Shown here piece by piece: positions 19,128 to 28,998 of a stretch of DNA of 64,000 bases (its first letter is position 1; each line of letters starts with the position of its first letter). Position numbers and translations under genes: made by a program. This DNA is from Pelotalea chapellei (GTDB lineage Bacteria; Desulfobacterota; Desulfuromonadia; Geobacterales; Pseudopelobacteraceae), in assembly GCF_018531195.1 (NCBI RefSeq), contig NZ_JAHDYS010000012.1:62001-126000 (forward strand), in the 5' to 3' direction. Below the pieces are notes generated by a model, which was not told the origin of the DNA, ran no database searches, and saw nothing but the letters and a program-made list of their open reading frames with translations.

Positions 19128-22100
19128 TCAGAGAATGGAACGGATTCCGTCTTTCCTGAACAGGTAGGTCACTTCGTACGAATCGTCGGCGAGGTTAGAA
19201 TGGTATTCAAGGGTTCGAATGAGGCTCAGACCGTTGACGGTGAACTCTCTGATAAATTCCTCTTCATTGAAAATGAACTGGACGGTTTCGACACCGTAGG
19301 CGAATTTCTTCAGGTACTGGGTCGGCTTTCGCCGGCAAATCGGGGTCCGGTGCGCCACGACGAACCGGGCAGCCACCCGTGCCGTCTCGAAGATGTGCTG
19401 ACGCCAGTTAGGTACATGGAGCAGGACGCTGGAGGAAACTACCATGTGGAACTGACGGTCGGCGAAGAAGAGGGAGGCCCCGTCCGCAATAAAGAACTTA
19501 GCAGTGGGGTAGTAGTCCCGTGCCATGGTGATGAGCGGCTCCGAGTAATCCACACCGGTGTAGTCGATCCGTTTGCCTAGGAGATATTCAAGGATTTCGT
19601 AGTAATAGCCACTGGCACAGCCGATCTCCAGAACCGAACTGCCGGGGGCCACATGGGGCATCAGGGCATCGGCAACCACTTGGAACACCACTGGAACTCT
19701 CCCCTGATACATCTCCGCAAGCTCCTTCTGCACCAGTGCCCTCTGCAAGTCGGGAATACTCGCGTCCTGCCATGCCGAGGTCAGTTTCGGCGTGATGTCC
19801 GATTCCGCAATCGCGGCATGCCCATAGGATATCTTCGCCAAGTCGGGCGCCGGAAAACGATCCTTTTCCCGGCGATAACGAAGATGGCGCTCAAGGATTT
19901 CGGCGGTCTGTTTCATGCGATTATCATAGGTGTGGTCACGCAGGGTACGAGCCTGGCCCGCGCTGGCGATTCTTTCGGCCTCGACCGGGTGAGCCAGGTA
20001 ATATTTGATGAGTTCTGCGCATTCCTCTGGTGAGCGGTATGCCACAACCTCTTGCCCGATTTCGAACAGCTCGTTCAGATTATCCTTGTAATCCGTTATC
20101 AAAAGGGCTCCACAGCCGGTAGCCTCAAAGAGGCGCATGTTGTTGGCATGGTTTTCAGCCACATCGATATGCCTGTTAATCGTAATCCGCGATGCCCCCA
20201 GGAGGTAGAACATCTCCTGGCCCCACACCTCGCCATGATGACTGTTCCTGATGGCAGATCCCGGGGGCAATGTTTCAGCGCCATATCCCCAGAAATGTAT
20301 CGGAACACTGACCGCAAGCTGTTCCAAAAGTTGGTAACCCTTGCCATGCATGGGAGAAATTCCTCCTATGAATGAACATTCAACAGGGCGCTTCTGATAT
20401 GCGAAATGAGTCAGTGATTTCAGTACCCGAGGCTCGAAGGCCAGGGGTTGATAGTAGGAGGTAATTCCTGCCGCGCGAAATCTTTCTACAAAATGGGGAA
20501 AAGACGAAAAGATTATATCAAGTCCTGAAATGTCAGTCTGTGACGGTATAGGACAGGCAATCTGACCGACAATCAGGTCGGTATGCGGTCTGATTTCGGC
20601 AAGAAACTGCTTGGTCGCCAAACCGAGATTCTGGAGGTAAACTACCCGTGGTTTGATTAACCGTATCTGTTCGACGGCGACGGCTAGGCCTTCACTGGGT
20701 TTTCCGTTCTCCCGCGCCCAAGCGTCCTGTAGGTGCCGGCAGTTGAGAATCAGGTCTTCAGCCTGCCACCCGGCTTTTTTCATCCCTTCGGAATAGAAGT
20801 CGCTGTCGCCAAAACAGCTATCCTGTAGAGACAATTTCTGTTCTTGATATGTGCATTGTGCAAGGACAGAGTTTCTGAGGTAATGCTCGCTGAGAAAACC
20901 GTCGTAATAGGTATTGAGGAAGATGCACGAAAAGGGGACAGCTACACCCAGAGTGTCTACAGGCCCACCCGGAGGAGTCGAAGCGGCAAAAGAAACCGGC
21001 GCAGCCGGCTTTTCTTCCGATGCAAGCCGTCTCACCTCGAACTCGAACTGGCCCTCCCAGTAGACCATTGTGTTGACAAGATCCGCCTTGAGGTAGACAA
21101 GCGCGGAAAAGGCCTTTTCCCGCAAGGTCTGTGGAGAACAGTGCATGCTCATCAAAATGTTGCAATTGAGTCCTTGAATCTCATGGGGAATGTATTCGGT
21201 GAAGACCAGCTTTTGGTGAACACACTCGACGGCCCAGCGGTGATTGCTAATTTCGGCCGTATTCAGCCAGAGATCCTTTCCGCGCGTAGGTGTTTCGATG
21301 TAGCCCCGTTTTGCTACGCGCATCAGCTCCCGACAGGCGTTCTCAGGACTGTCGGTATGTTCGAGGACATGAGAGCAGTAGACGAAGTCGAATTCCTTAT
21401 CTGCAAAGGGAAGCTTCTCGATGTTGCACTCGTAGACCGGTTTTCCGTCGAGGTACTTGAAGGGAATCCCCGCACGACCCACATTGCCATCTTCCAGTGC
21501 CAGGTCTGCAAGGTGTGTGGCGAACGGGAACGGAAGATGGCCGCTGCCGATGTCCAGCACCTTATCAGAGGATTGTATGCCAAAATCAAAATGCCTTGCT
21601 TGATAAAGATGGTATCTGTTGTGTTTATCAGGAAGGGTTTCATATTTGTCGAATGCTTCGGCAAGGATCTCAATCGTATGCTCTGGATATGCATCTGCAA
21701 GCTGCTCATACCGATCGAAAGCATCTAAATAGCTTCCTTGTCCAAAAAGCTTTCTGGCCATCTGAATGTCGGAGTTAACGTCATAAAGACTATACTGTGT
21801 CTTTGTACGCCTGCATTTATCATTGATTTTCGGTTTCGATGCAATCAGCCAAATTTCTCTGTCAATGATTTCAGTCGAATCAATTACAAAGCCATTATCA
21901 CAAACCATTGCAGACAAAGATTCAACTGTGAATTGGTTAATATGAACACTGATACCGCCCGGCCAGCTTTCAGACGGAAGGTCCAGGCTTTTTTCAGGAA
22001 CGGTGATGAGTAATTTGCCATTACCTTGCAAGATACGAAACATTTCCGCAATGACAGTAAATGGCTTATCAACGTGTTCTAAGGTTTCAGTGCATATCAC

Positions 22101-22442
22101 TTTCAGAAAACAATCATTTTCAAACGGGAGAGCGTGTACATCACCGACTACAAAAGTGCCATCCGGAATTCGGCGCTTTAACTTTTCTATTGCTACATGT
22201 GAAAAATCGATCCCAAATTTTATAAACTTATTACCTGGAGGGAGGGCACTGAAGATTCCTCCCATACCACAACCGACATCAAGTATTTTTCCCTCCCCAT
22301 CGAAGAAAGGCAACCGCAACAAATTGTCATAGAAACTAATCCTGCTAGCTTCTTCATATTCATAAGGCTGCGAGTAGCCATTGATTTCCCATATGCCATT
22401 ATATAGTTTGTTGTAAAATTCGGGTTTGTTCGGATTTTCCAT
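19128..22442 (-). CDS. Four-domain fusion: three methyltransferase domains around a CgeB-type glycosyltransferase
   Basis: I place the start at the ATG at 22442, preceded by AAAGGA at ideal spacing, giving 1,104 residues. The frame stays open to an ATG at 22568 and a TTG at 22580, so up to 46 more residues are possible. Domains: methyltransferase 1, about 35-205 (ILDVGCGMGG, CTETLEHVDKPF); methyltransferase 2, about 260-415 (VLDIGSGHLPFPFATHLAD, YCSHVLEHTDS); CgeB-like GT-B glycosyltransferase, about 510-835 (FIGGISPMHGKGY, RLFEATGCGALLITDY); methyltransferase 3, about 880-1104 (SVLEIGCASGYYYEIL, GVDYSEP). Three different SAM domains suggest O-methylation at several positions. It precedes the radical SAM gene by 16 bases. 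A gap of about 500 bases upstream separates it from the next gene, so a promoter probably lies there. Confidence 0.85.
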   Translation of the reverse strand: MENPNKPEFYNKLYNGIWEINGYSQPYEYEEASRISFYDNLLRLPFFDGEGKILDVGCGMGGIFSALPPGNKFIKFGIDFSHVAIEKLKRRIPDGTFVVGDVHALPFENDCFLKVICTETLEHVDKPFTVIAEMFRILQGNGKLLITVPEKSLDLPSESWPGGISVHINQFTVESLSAMVCDNGFVIDSTEIIDREIWLIASKPKINDKCRRTKTQYSLYDVNSDIQMARKLFGQGSYLDAFDRYEQLADAYPEHTIEILAEAFDKYETLPDKHNRYHLYQARHFDFGIQSSDKVLDIGSGHLPFPFATHLADLALEDGNVGRAGIPFKYLDGKPVYECNIEKLPFADKEFDFVYCSHVLEHTDSPENACRELMRVAKRGYIETPTRGKDLWLNTAEISNHRWAVECVHQKLVFTEYIPHEIQGLNCNILMSMHCSPQTLREKAFSALVYLKADLVNTMVYWEGQFEFEVRRLASEEKPAAPVSFAASTPPGGPVDTLGVAVPFSCIFLNTYYDGFLSEHYLRNSVLAQCTYQEQKLSLQDSCFGDSDFYSEGMKKAGWQAEDLILNCRHLQDAWARENGKPSEGLAVAVEQIRLIKPRVVYLQNLGLATKQFLAEIRPHTDLIVGQIACPIPSQTDISGLDIIFSSFPHFVERFRAAGITSYYQPLAFEPRVLKSLTHFAYQKRPVECSFIGGISPMHGKGYQLLEQLAVSVPIHFWGYGAETLPPGSAIRNSHHGEVWGQEMFYLLGASRITINRHIDVAENHANNMRLFEATGCGALLITDYKDNLNELFEIGQEVVAYRSPEECAELIKYYLAHPVEAERIASAGQARTLRDHTYDNRMKQTAEILERHLRYRREKDRFPAPDLAKISYGHAAIAESDITPKLTSAWQDASIPDLQRALVQKELAEMYQGRVPVVFQVVADALMPHVAPGSSVLEIGCASGYYYEILEYLLGKRIDYTGVDYSEPLITMARDYYPTAKFFIADGASLFFADRQFHMVVSSSVLLHVPNWRQHIFETARVAARFVVAHRTPICRRKPTQYLKKFAYGVETVQFIFNEEEFIREFTVNGLSLIRTLEYHSNLADDSYEVTYLFRKDGIRSIL

Positions 22443-22945
22443 TAAATGTCCTTTCAGTAAATAGCGACCTTCGTCCCTTTGGAACAAATTTTCACAGAGA
22501 ACTTTATAAGTTTCTATTTCGCCAATTTTGCCGTGTATATTGCACATCATCGTAAAGAATGAATTCATCAACCATTCCAATTAGATCAAAATATTCTTTT
22601 CAAGGAATATAATTAGATTGCAAAATGGCAATTTTTCCTGGGCGGTGTGGTTATATTTGTCATAGTGAATAATCTCTAGGAGGTTGTCGGACTTCCAGGC
22701 GTGATACATTTGTGTTGAAGTAGCTCAATGTTGAGGCTGGGAGTTGAAATCGGGAAACAGTGTATTTACTCCACCAACCGTTTTCTTAACAAAGTGTCTA
22801 ATATGTGTTTTTCGATAATACCCCTGTCTCACTCCAGTACTTTCGGTAGGACTCTTCAGCGTCACTGCTGACATCCCTCATTGAGCTTACAATGGTTTCA
22901 ATATTGCCGGGCTAAGGCTTCTTTCAGATTGAGGCCCCCGATTAC
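22443..22945. other. AT-rich intergenic gap inside the glycosylation cluster
   Basis: This is the largest gene-free stretch in the cluster. No convincing intact gene was found. On the minus strand, a frame beginning near an ATG at about 22895 gives only 27 codons before a TAG, and the bases just after the stop at 22946 also resemble coding sequence with stops. This looks like the decayed tail of a former gene. The rest is AT-rich and should hold the promoter for the operon that starts at 22442. No clear -35/-10 pair or sigma-54 -24/-12 site was identified. Confidence 0.5.
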
Positions 22946-24079
22946 TCAGTGGCATTTCAGTAGCTCTTTTATGGAGTTCTCATCATACGATACTACATTG
23001 CATACGGCACGTCGCTGAGCAAAGATTTCCGGGCAGCTCAATGAAAGGTAATAACGCACAATCTCGTCGTAATTATCAGCCAAGGCGGTGGACGTTGCAT
23101 CAAGGTTGGTCACCACCCCCAACCCCGATGGTTTGGTGGGGATGGTGAATATTTTCAGATCCGGCCTGAAGGTCTTCAGGCACGGGATGATGCGCCAGAC
23201 ATCACCGGTCCAGAACCCGGTGCATCGTTCCCGCTCGGCGACGATCGGTGCGATCGGCAGGCAATCATGGATCAGGATCACCGAATCCTTTCTGGAATAC
23301 CGCTCCAGGTTGATAAAGTCTTTCAGCGCCTGTTCAAAAAGGTGAAGACCGTCAATAAAGCCGAGGTCAAAGGTGTCGGCTTCGAGGACCACCGTCAGGT
23401 CATGTTTTTCGAAAAAGTCATCGCTGGTCAGTGGGAAGAGTGTTGCCGGGACATGTGGAGAGACATAGTTCAGCCTCTCCCAGAAACCCTGATAGGGATC
23501 AATGCCGATTGCCTTTGTCTCTGCTCCGGCCAGTGCTAGTGAGCGGCCATGTCCCAGACCAATTTCAACATAGGTGGAGGGCTGAAGCCAGTGATGAAAA
23601 CGTTGCAGCCAGTCGTAATAATCCGGACCTGGCATTTCATTTTCTGCAGAAAGCATGAAGAAACTGTCGTTCGCCCCATTCCAGGCGGGGGCCAACTCCT
23701 GAATCTGCTGGTACGTTGCGTAAGCGGCCGGCAGATCTTCCAGAGCAGTGAGAATTCTGCCTTTCAGTACGTGCAGGATTATCAATTCAGGGGCTACAGC
23801 CACAGCAGACTTTATGGCCTCGAGTGCGCTGGAATAACGCCGACGGTAGTACAGAACCAGGGCATGGCAGTAAAGCGTCAAGGCAGGATCCTGCTGGGCT
23901 TTTAGCAGTAGAGAGTGGATATCCTCCACTCTCTGGCTGTATCCCAGCTCCTCGTAATAACGAAGCGCCTCAAGGATAAGCTCATACTCACCCAAGGCCT
24001 CAGAAAGCTTCCCTTTTTGCTGAACATTAAGCGACTGGCGCATCTGATCTTCGAGTTTGGACAGCATATAATCGATCAT
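22946..24079 (-). CDS. TPR-containing class I SAM methyltransferase
   Basis: The 377-residue protein has an N-terminal helical region with TPR-like repeats (about 10-140) and a C-terminal methyltransferase of the Methyltransf_24 type. The SAM-binding region reads YVEIGLGHGRSLALAG near residue 168, followed by GIDPYQGF. A DLGFIDGLHLFEQALKD stretch and VILIHDCLP match the acidic, metal-dependent O-methyltransferase pattern. The ATG at 24079 has GAAGGGA upstream. It is the last gene of the first operon of the cluster, 27 bases after the CgeB/GT2 fusion. Likely O-methylation of the glycan or its acceptor; substrate unknown. Confidence 0.82.
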   Translation of the reverse strand: MIDYMLSKLEDQMRQSLNVQQKGKLSEALGEYELILEALRYYEELGYSQRVEDIHSLLLKAQQDPALTLYCHALVLYYRRRYSSALEAIKSAVAVAPELIILHVLKGRILTALEDLPAAYATYQQIQELAPAWNGANDSFFMLSAENEMPGPDYYDWLQRFHHWLQPSTYVEIGLGHGRSLALAGAETKAIGIDPYQGFWERLNYVSPHVPATLFPLTSDDFFEKHDLTVVLEADTFDLGFIDGLHLFEQALKDFINLERYSRKDSVILIHDCLPIAPIVAERERCTGFWTGDVWRIIPCLKTFRPDLKIFTIPTKPSGLGVVTNLDATSTALADNYDEIVRYYLSLSCPEIFAQRRAVCNVVSYDENSIKELLKCH

Positions 24080-24106
24080 ATTATTCCCTTCAAGCCTAAT
24101 CTCGTC

Positions 24107-26053
24107 CTAATCTCCGGCTTTGCTGGCCATCACGCCGATTAATCTTCCCAACGCAGCCATTTCAGGGGCGCCAGGACAACGCTGATCGACGGATTCGATC
24201 AATTGGCGAGCGGCATCGAATCTTCCTTGAACCATCAGGTTGTGAGCGAGTCTCGATGCATAATTTAAAAACCCGCTTTCCAGTAAGTGCCGGCTGTTTT
24301 CCCGGCTGGTGATGCTGCGCCACTTGGTGAGAAACAACCTCCGGTTGCGCAGCAGGATCTCTCCGGCTGTCTCGGCTTTTTCGTAAAAATTGATTTCTCT
24401 CAGGGCTCGGATGGTGCCGCTCCAGTGGTGGTCATAGGCACTGGTAGGTACTATATAGTTTTTAAGACCGGCCCGTTTGATCTGTAACCCAAGATCCCAT
24501 TCCTCTAAATAACATGGGGTAAAGGCGTTCTCGAACCGGATAATTTTTTCGTTGAAATGCTGAAGCTTGATGGCAAAGAAGAAGCCGGAGACCGCATCCA
24601 CCTCCAGCGGTTGGTTGAAGGTCCCTTTATCAAAATATGTATAATCCTTGGCAAGGGCAAAATCGAAAAACGAACCCTGAGGTCCTACGCAGGCCGCATC
24701 AGGCAGAGAGAGCAAGGCTTGCTCTATGGTGTCTATGGCCATTCTTTCGACGTGAAGGTCTGCATTAAGGATGAAGACGACAGGAGTGGCAGCGATTTCA
24801 AGTCCGAGGTTCCAGGCACGGGCCACACCTATATTATGCTTCATGATGGCATAGCGATCGATGCGAGGATGATCTTTGAGTTGTTCTCCCACCTCCTGCC
24901 CGTTGAAGACAACGATCACGTCACCCTCAACTCCTTCCAGATCTTTGAGCAGGGTCAGGATGTTATATTCACTGGCCGGTGACATATCCAGCACCGGGAT
25001 AATGAAACTGCGTCTGGCGCTGCTTATGTTCACCCGTGCGGGAAGTTCGGCGTCGATATCCGGCACACCTGCTAAAGAACGTTGGCGCAGTTCTGCTGCT
25101 GAAAAGGTATCAGGCTTGCCACCCAGGGCCACAGCCAGCAGATCTTCCATCCGATGGGCATATGTATGGGCATTGTGAACCAGACGCTGCCCGCGTGAGG
25201 CAATCTGCTCGCGCAACTCTTCGTTATCCAGATAGAAGCATGCTGTATCGCATATATTGCCGTCCTTATATACGGCATAATCTTCGCCGTCATGAAACAG
25301 TTCATCCTGACCGCTGTTGCGTGCCATATCGGTCAATAGAAGCGTACCGGTGGACATGGCTTCAAACACCCGCATATTCAGATCATTCCTGATCGCCTCA
25401 TTGAAAACGACACGTGACTCGGAAAAAACACGGGCCATATCCTCCAAGAAGCAGCGCTCGTAATAGACAGGTATCTGGCTGGCAAGACTCTTCAGCAAGG
25501 CTTCCCGGCGCGATCCGGCTGGCACTCCTCCCACAAAACCGATTTGGTGGATCTTTGTTGTTTCGACACGACGATGCACCTCGGGATCACATCCCAAAGG
25601 CAACCAGTATGCCTTCATGCCCAGTTTGCGAAACTCGTCCAGATACTCCCTCTGCGCAATAAAAACCATGTCAAACTGTTTCGCCCATTCCAGATGGGTT
25701 GCCAAATTGAGATGGCTATCAACGAGGTAGCAGACTTTGGGACAGCGCAGAGCATTGAGATTTGACGGATAACAGCCCTTTACCGATTCGATCCAGAAAT
25801 ACAGATCTGGTTGGTTGGCGGGGTCTGTGGCAGCAAGGATCATTGCCATGTCTGGAGCTGGCTCCGTGGCAATGTCCTGCTCTTTGAGGGGCTGCTTCAT
25901 CTTCTGGAGCCGATATTTCTCTATCACCTCATCAGACAGTGAAGGGCCAATAGTGGTAACGCGACAAAACCGTCTGAGTGCACGTTCAAAATATATGGCT
26001 GTGGTTATTGGATAGGCGGCGTAGGCAAGCCAGACGTGAGGAGTGGTGCTCAT
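24107..26053 (-). CDS. CgeB-like and GT2 bifunctional glycosyltransferase
   Basis: The start at 26053 (MSTTPHVWLAYAAYP) is preferred over an upstream ATG at 26164, which would overlap the neighbouring methyltransferase by 77 bases; AAGGGA sits ahead of it. The 648-residue product has an N-terminal GT-B domain of CgeB type, about 1-330 (IGFVGGVPAGSRR, MRVFEAMSTGTLLLTDMA), and a C-terminal GT2 domain, about 345-600 (KHNIGVARAWNLGLEIA, FILNADLHVERM, with N-A-D as the probable metal motif). A short TPR-like tail follows. Two glycosyltransferase folds in one chain imply consecutive transfers. It lies between two methyltransferase genes with gaps of 34 and 27 bases. Confidence 0.87.
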   Translation of the reverse strand: MSTTPHVWLAYAAYPITTAIYFERALRRFCRVTTIGPSLSDEVIEKYRLQKMKQPLKEQDIATEPAPDMAMILAATDPANQPDLYFWIESVKGCYPSNLNALRCPKVCYLVDSHLNLATHLEWAKQFDMVFIAQREYLDEFRKLGMKAYWLPLGCDPEVHRRVETTKIHQIGFVGGVPAGSRREALLKSLASQIPVYYERCFLEDMARVFSESRVVFNEAIRNDLNMRVFEAMSTGTLLLTDMARNSGQDELFHDGEDYAVYKDGNICDTACFYLDNEELREQIASRGQRLVHNAHTYAHRMEDLLAVALGGKPDTFSAAELRQRSLAGVPDIDAELPARVNISSARRSFIIPVLDMSPASEYNILTLLKDLEGVEGDVIVVFNGQEVGEQLKDHPRIDRYAIMKHNIGVARAWNLGLEIAATPVVFILNADLHVERMAIDTIEQALLSLPDAACVGPQGSFFDFALAKDYTYFDKGTFNQPLEVDAVSGFFFAIKLQHFNEKIIRFENAFTPCYLEEWDLGLQIKRAGLKNYIVPTSAYDHHWSGTIRALREINFYEKAETAGEILLRNRRLFLTKWRSITSRENSRHLLESGFLNYASRLAHNLMVQGRFDAARQLIESVDQRCPGAPEMAALGRLIGVMASKAGD

Positions 26054-26087
26054 GTAATGATCCCTTAACCCGTGAATTCTTCGTGAA

Positions 26088-26705
26088 TCATGATTTTGTG
26101 CAGATAAAACCCCAGTATTCATCCGGCCCCATTGGGGTTGTAAAGCCGAAGCGCACATCGTCATTCACATTAAAACCACAGCGATTGAGCAGGGAAAGCC
26201 AGGCGCCGCGGCCGAGAACACTGTAATGGTTGGGATTTGTTTCATGATGGCATGATGTCTCAGGTGCAGGCACTTCCAGGTAGAGCATGCCTCCAGATGC
26301 CAGCACCCGGGCAAATTCCGACAAAGTAAAATACGGAAAGACGCTATGTTCGATAACATGTCTGGCCCAGACAAAGTCAAATGAAGCATCGGAAAATTCA
26401 AGGAATGATTGGTCCATCTTACTTACGTTATGCCCGTTTTTTCGGCAGATGCAGACATCTTCGTTATTAAGGGCTATGCCCACAGCTGATTGGTATCCCT
26501 TTGTTTTGAAGATGTCGAGGGCAGGGCCTTGGCCACAGCCGACATCTAAAATTTTTGAATTCAAAGGAAGTTTGGGAAGCAGAATATCCAGAACTTTGCC
26601 GGTGATGTCTGAATGAATGAAAGAGGGGGCTTCAGGGTAAGTCTGACTTTCGATGTCATCAATAAAAGATACCAGCTTGGCAAGCTGGTTGAAGGTTATA
26701 TCCAT
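26088..26705 (-). CDS. Class I SAM-dependent methyltransferase
   Basis: The 205-residue protein is a compact methyltransferase of the Methyltransf_11/23 type. The glycine loop ILDVGCGQGPALDIF starts near residue 52. The acidic residue after beta-2 is not in the usual place (GIALNNEDV). The post-motif II segment reads FVWARHVIEHS, and LASGGMLYLEVPAPE follows. Length is normal for a single-domain enzyme. AAGGAG lies ten bases before the ATG. It sits between a GT4 glycosyltransferase and the CgeB/GT2 fusion, which makes a sugar hydroxyl the likely acceptor; this is inference. Confidence 0.87.
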   Translation of the reverse strand: MDITFNQLAKLVSFIDDIESQTYPEAPSFIHSDITGKVLDILLPKLPLNSKILDVGCGQGPALDIFKTKGYQSAVGIALNNEDVCICRKNGHNVSKMDQSFLEFSDASFDFVWARHVIEHSVFPYFTLSEFARVLASGGMLYLEVPAPETSCHHETNPNHYSVLGRGAWLSLLNRCGFNVNDDVRFGFTTPMGPDEYWGFICTKS

Positions 26706-26744
26706 TAACAGCAGTCTCCTTGAGGTCCTGATAGATACTGGCGG

Positions 26745-27782
26745 CTATTGTTCGGAAGCAAGTCTCGCACCAATTGTGTGAAAATCACGGGCTGCTTTTT
26801 CCCAGGAGAGGTTTTCCATGTCCTCAGCAGCTATCTTGCCTTTCTGCTGACAGAGGTCACGGTTCTGGTAGGCCAACTCCAGCTTTTCGATCAGCTCCTC
26901 GACAGAGGGTTCGTGCCAGATCCCAGCAGGTTGCCCGGACAGATCGTGGGCCAGAATCGGGGTGTAGCTGGTCAGGGAAAAGGCATTATTGCCGGTGATG
27001 ACATCGGCGTGGCCGGTTGCATCGCTGGCGATGACCGTTCGGCCGCAAGCCATGTATTCGCACATGACCATGTTGTTGCCACCTTCACAGCGGTTGGGGA
27101 AGATACCGATGTCGGTCTGCTGGTAGATCTGGCGGATCAGGGTGTTGTCGATCAACGGTGCCAGGTAGACCCGATCGGCAGGAATCCCGTTCTGGTCAAG
27201 GGTGCACTGCAGTATGGTCATGCACTCCTCTTCGGTCGCACTGAACTGGATGTAGCGCGACTGCCCCATCGTGGCTACAGAAAAGGGCCACATGTTCATC
27301 CAGGAACAGGCCAGATAGACATCATCATGGCGCTGCATGAAAACGCGCATTGCTGCGATCACCAGGTCCTGGCCTTTGCGGTATTCGAATTTGCCACCGG
27401 AATAGACAATGAAGCGGCCATCTTCAGGCCGCTGAGGAAGGTAATGAAAATTGGCGGGGTCAATACCTTGAAGGATGGTGGTGGTGTTTTTGACACCGCC
27501 GATCCTGAGCTGGTACTCGCACCATGAGGAGCCGGCCACGATGAAATCCCATTCGCGGGCGGCGCGGCGGGTGTGGCGGAGTGCTTCGATGTCGTTCTCG
27601 AAAAAGCAGTAGCCGATGTTGATTCTGTTCCAGTCGGCCGGGTTCATCGGCCGGAAATCATGGCCGCTGATGCAATGTAAGGTAACACCTTCAATGGGTG
27701 GGAGTTTGGCTATCTCGCTGGTGAGGTAATTGCCGGCTATTCCCCAGCCGTAGGCCCTGCCGCTGGGCATTGAAACCTTCAT
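26745..27782 (-). CDS. Family 4 (GT-B) glycosyltransferase
   Basis: The 345-residue protein is a retaining GT4-type glycosyltransferase. It starts with MKVSMPSGRAYGWGIAGNYL, a glycine-rich N-terminal loop. The mid-protein segment FIVYSGGKFEYRKGQDLVI is the linker plus KGxD motif. The C-terminal nucleotide-binding region reads GIFPNRCEGGNNMVMCEYMA, with the family's E-x7-E-like acidic pair. It starts two bases after the stop of the TPR gene upstream, so the two are almost certainly co-translated. The sugar donor cannot be predicted. Confidence 0.9.
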   Translation of the reverse strand: MKVSMPSGRAYGWGIAGNYLTSEIAKLPPIEGVTLHCISGHDFRPMNPADWNRINIGYCFFENDIEALRHTRRAAREWDFIVAGSSWCEYQLRIGGVKNTTTILQGIDPANFHYLPQRPEDGRFIVYSGGKFEYRKGQDLVIAAMRVFMQRHDDVYLACSWMNMWPFSVATMGQSRYIQFSATEEECMTILQCTLDQNGIPADRVYLAPLIDNTLIRQIYQQTDIGIFPNRCEGGNNMVMCEYMACGRTVIASDATGHADVITGNNAFSLTSYTPILAHDLSGQPAGIWHEPSVEELIEKLELAYQNRDLCQQKGKIAAEDMENLSWEKAARDFHTIGARLASEQ

Positions 27783-27784
27783 CT

Positions 27785-28927
27785 CTATATCTTGTCCTTA
27801 CCAGCTGTTTTCAACTCTTTCAACGCCTCTTGGGCTTCGCGGTCCCACGGCTGCAGTGTCAGAATCCTCTCAAGGAAGAACCGGGCATCCGACTCCTTCC
27901 CGATGCTCAGGCAGATCGAGGCAATGGCTTTGAGGATCTCGATGTCCTGTGGTGCCTTGGCCTGCAGACGGACATAGATGTTGAGGGCCTCTTCAACTTC
28001 CCCGAATTCGGCGTAAAGAAGGTCGGCCAGGTTCTTCTGGAAAACCTTGTTGGCAGGCTGAAGTCTGGCGGCCTCCTCGTGGTGAAGCCGCGATTTCTCG
28101 GGTTGCCCGCTTTTCTGATGCAGGACCCCCAGGTCGTTGTGCCCTACGGCATGGTCCGGACTCTGCTGGACAATTTTTTCCAACAGTTGGATCGCCTCAT
28201 CCGTCTTGCCCGAATTAGCCAGCTGGAGCGCTTCCCTGTAGAGCTGATCAGCAGAGCGGGGTGGTTCACCCTGTTGTTTCTGCTGGGGCGGTGCAGCTGC
28301 CGGCACTGGGGCTGGTTGGGCTGCTTTGAAGAGCTCCTGGAAGGAAGGGACCACTGGCGCCGGTTGAGCAGGCTGGATTGTCGGTGCAGGTTGGGCGGGC
28401 TGAACAGGTGGTGCTGCAGGCTGCGGAGCAGAGGCTGACTCTCCTGGCGGAAGCAGCTGCTGCAGGGCTTGCTGTGCACTCTGGTTGTAGCTATCCAGTT
28501 GCAGGGTCCGGTTGAAGTACTGACGGGCCTGCTCCTTGCGGCCGATCTGCAGGCTGATGTAGCCTAATGCATTGAGCGCCTCGATATCAAACGGGTTGTC
28601 TTTCAGTATCCCGAGATAGATGTGGATGGCATCGCCGGTCCACTCGAGTTCGACGAAGTAGAAATCAGCCAGATTTTTCTGATAGGTGATATTGGCCGGA
28701 TCCAGCTTGTGGGCCTTTTCGTGATGGGCCAGCGCTTTGAGGGAATCACCTGCCCTGTGGTAAAGCACAGCCAGATCATTATGGGCGCGGGCAAAGTCGG
28801 GATATATCTTGAGGAAGTCCTTGAGATTGCGAATGGCCTCGTCTACTTCGACTTCACGGATGTCGTTCAGGATCCTTTCATAGGTGGCGGCGCCTTCTAT
28901 AAGAATCAGGTTTTGGCTATTCATCAT
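27785..28927 (-). CDS. TPR protein with Pro/Gln/Ala-rich linker
   Basis: The 380-residue protein has two blocks of tetratricopeptide repeats, about 20-160 and 235-375. A low-complexity linker at about 165-235, rich in Pro, Ala and Gln, joins them and contains repeated PAQPAP units. The two blocks look like a duplication: each holds a repeat of the form AHNDLAVLYHRAGDSLKALAH or GHNDLGVLHQKSGQPEKSRLH. No enzymatic domain or signal peptide is visible. It probably acts as a cytoplasmic scaffold holding glycosyltransferases and acceptor together, which fits its position directly ahead of the GT4 gene. Start codon is ATG at 28927 or the next codon; GGGAG lies upstream. Confidence 0.85.
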   Translation of the reverse strand: MMNSQNLILIEGAATYERILNDIREVEVDEAIRNLKDFLKIYPDFARAHNDLAVLYHRAGDSLKALAHHEKAHKLDPANITYQKNLADFYFVELEWTGDAIHIYLGILKDNPFDIEALNALGYISLQIGRKEQARQYFNRTLQLDSYNQSAQQALQQLLPPGESASAPQPAAPPVQPAQPAPTIQPAQPAPVVPSFQELFKAAQPAPVPAAAPPQQKQQGEPPRSADQLYREALQLANSGKTDEAIQLLEKIVQQSPDHAVGHNDLGVLHQKSGQPEKSRLHHEEAARLQPANKVFQKNLADLLYAEFGEVEEALNIYVRLQAKAPQDIEILKAIASICLSIGKESDARFFLERILTLQPWDREAQEALKELKTAGKDKI

Positions 28928-28998
28928 CTAAACAAGTCTCCCTTGGTGGTATTCAGCTGTAATGCTACAATAGCGGCTGCATTATGGCCACAAAATAA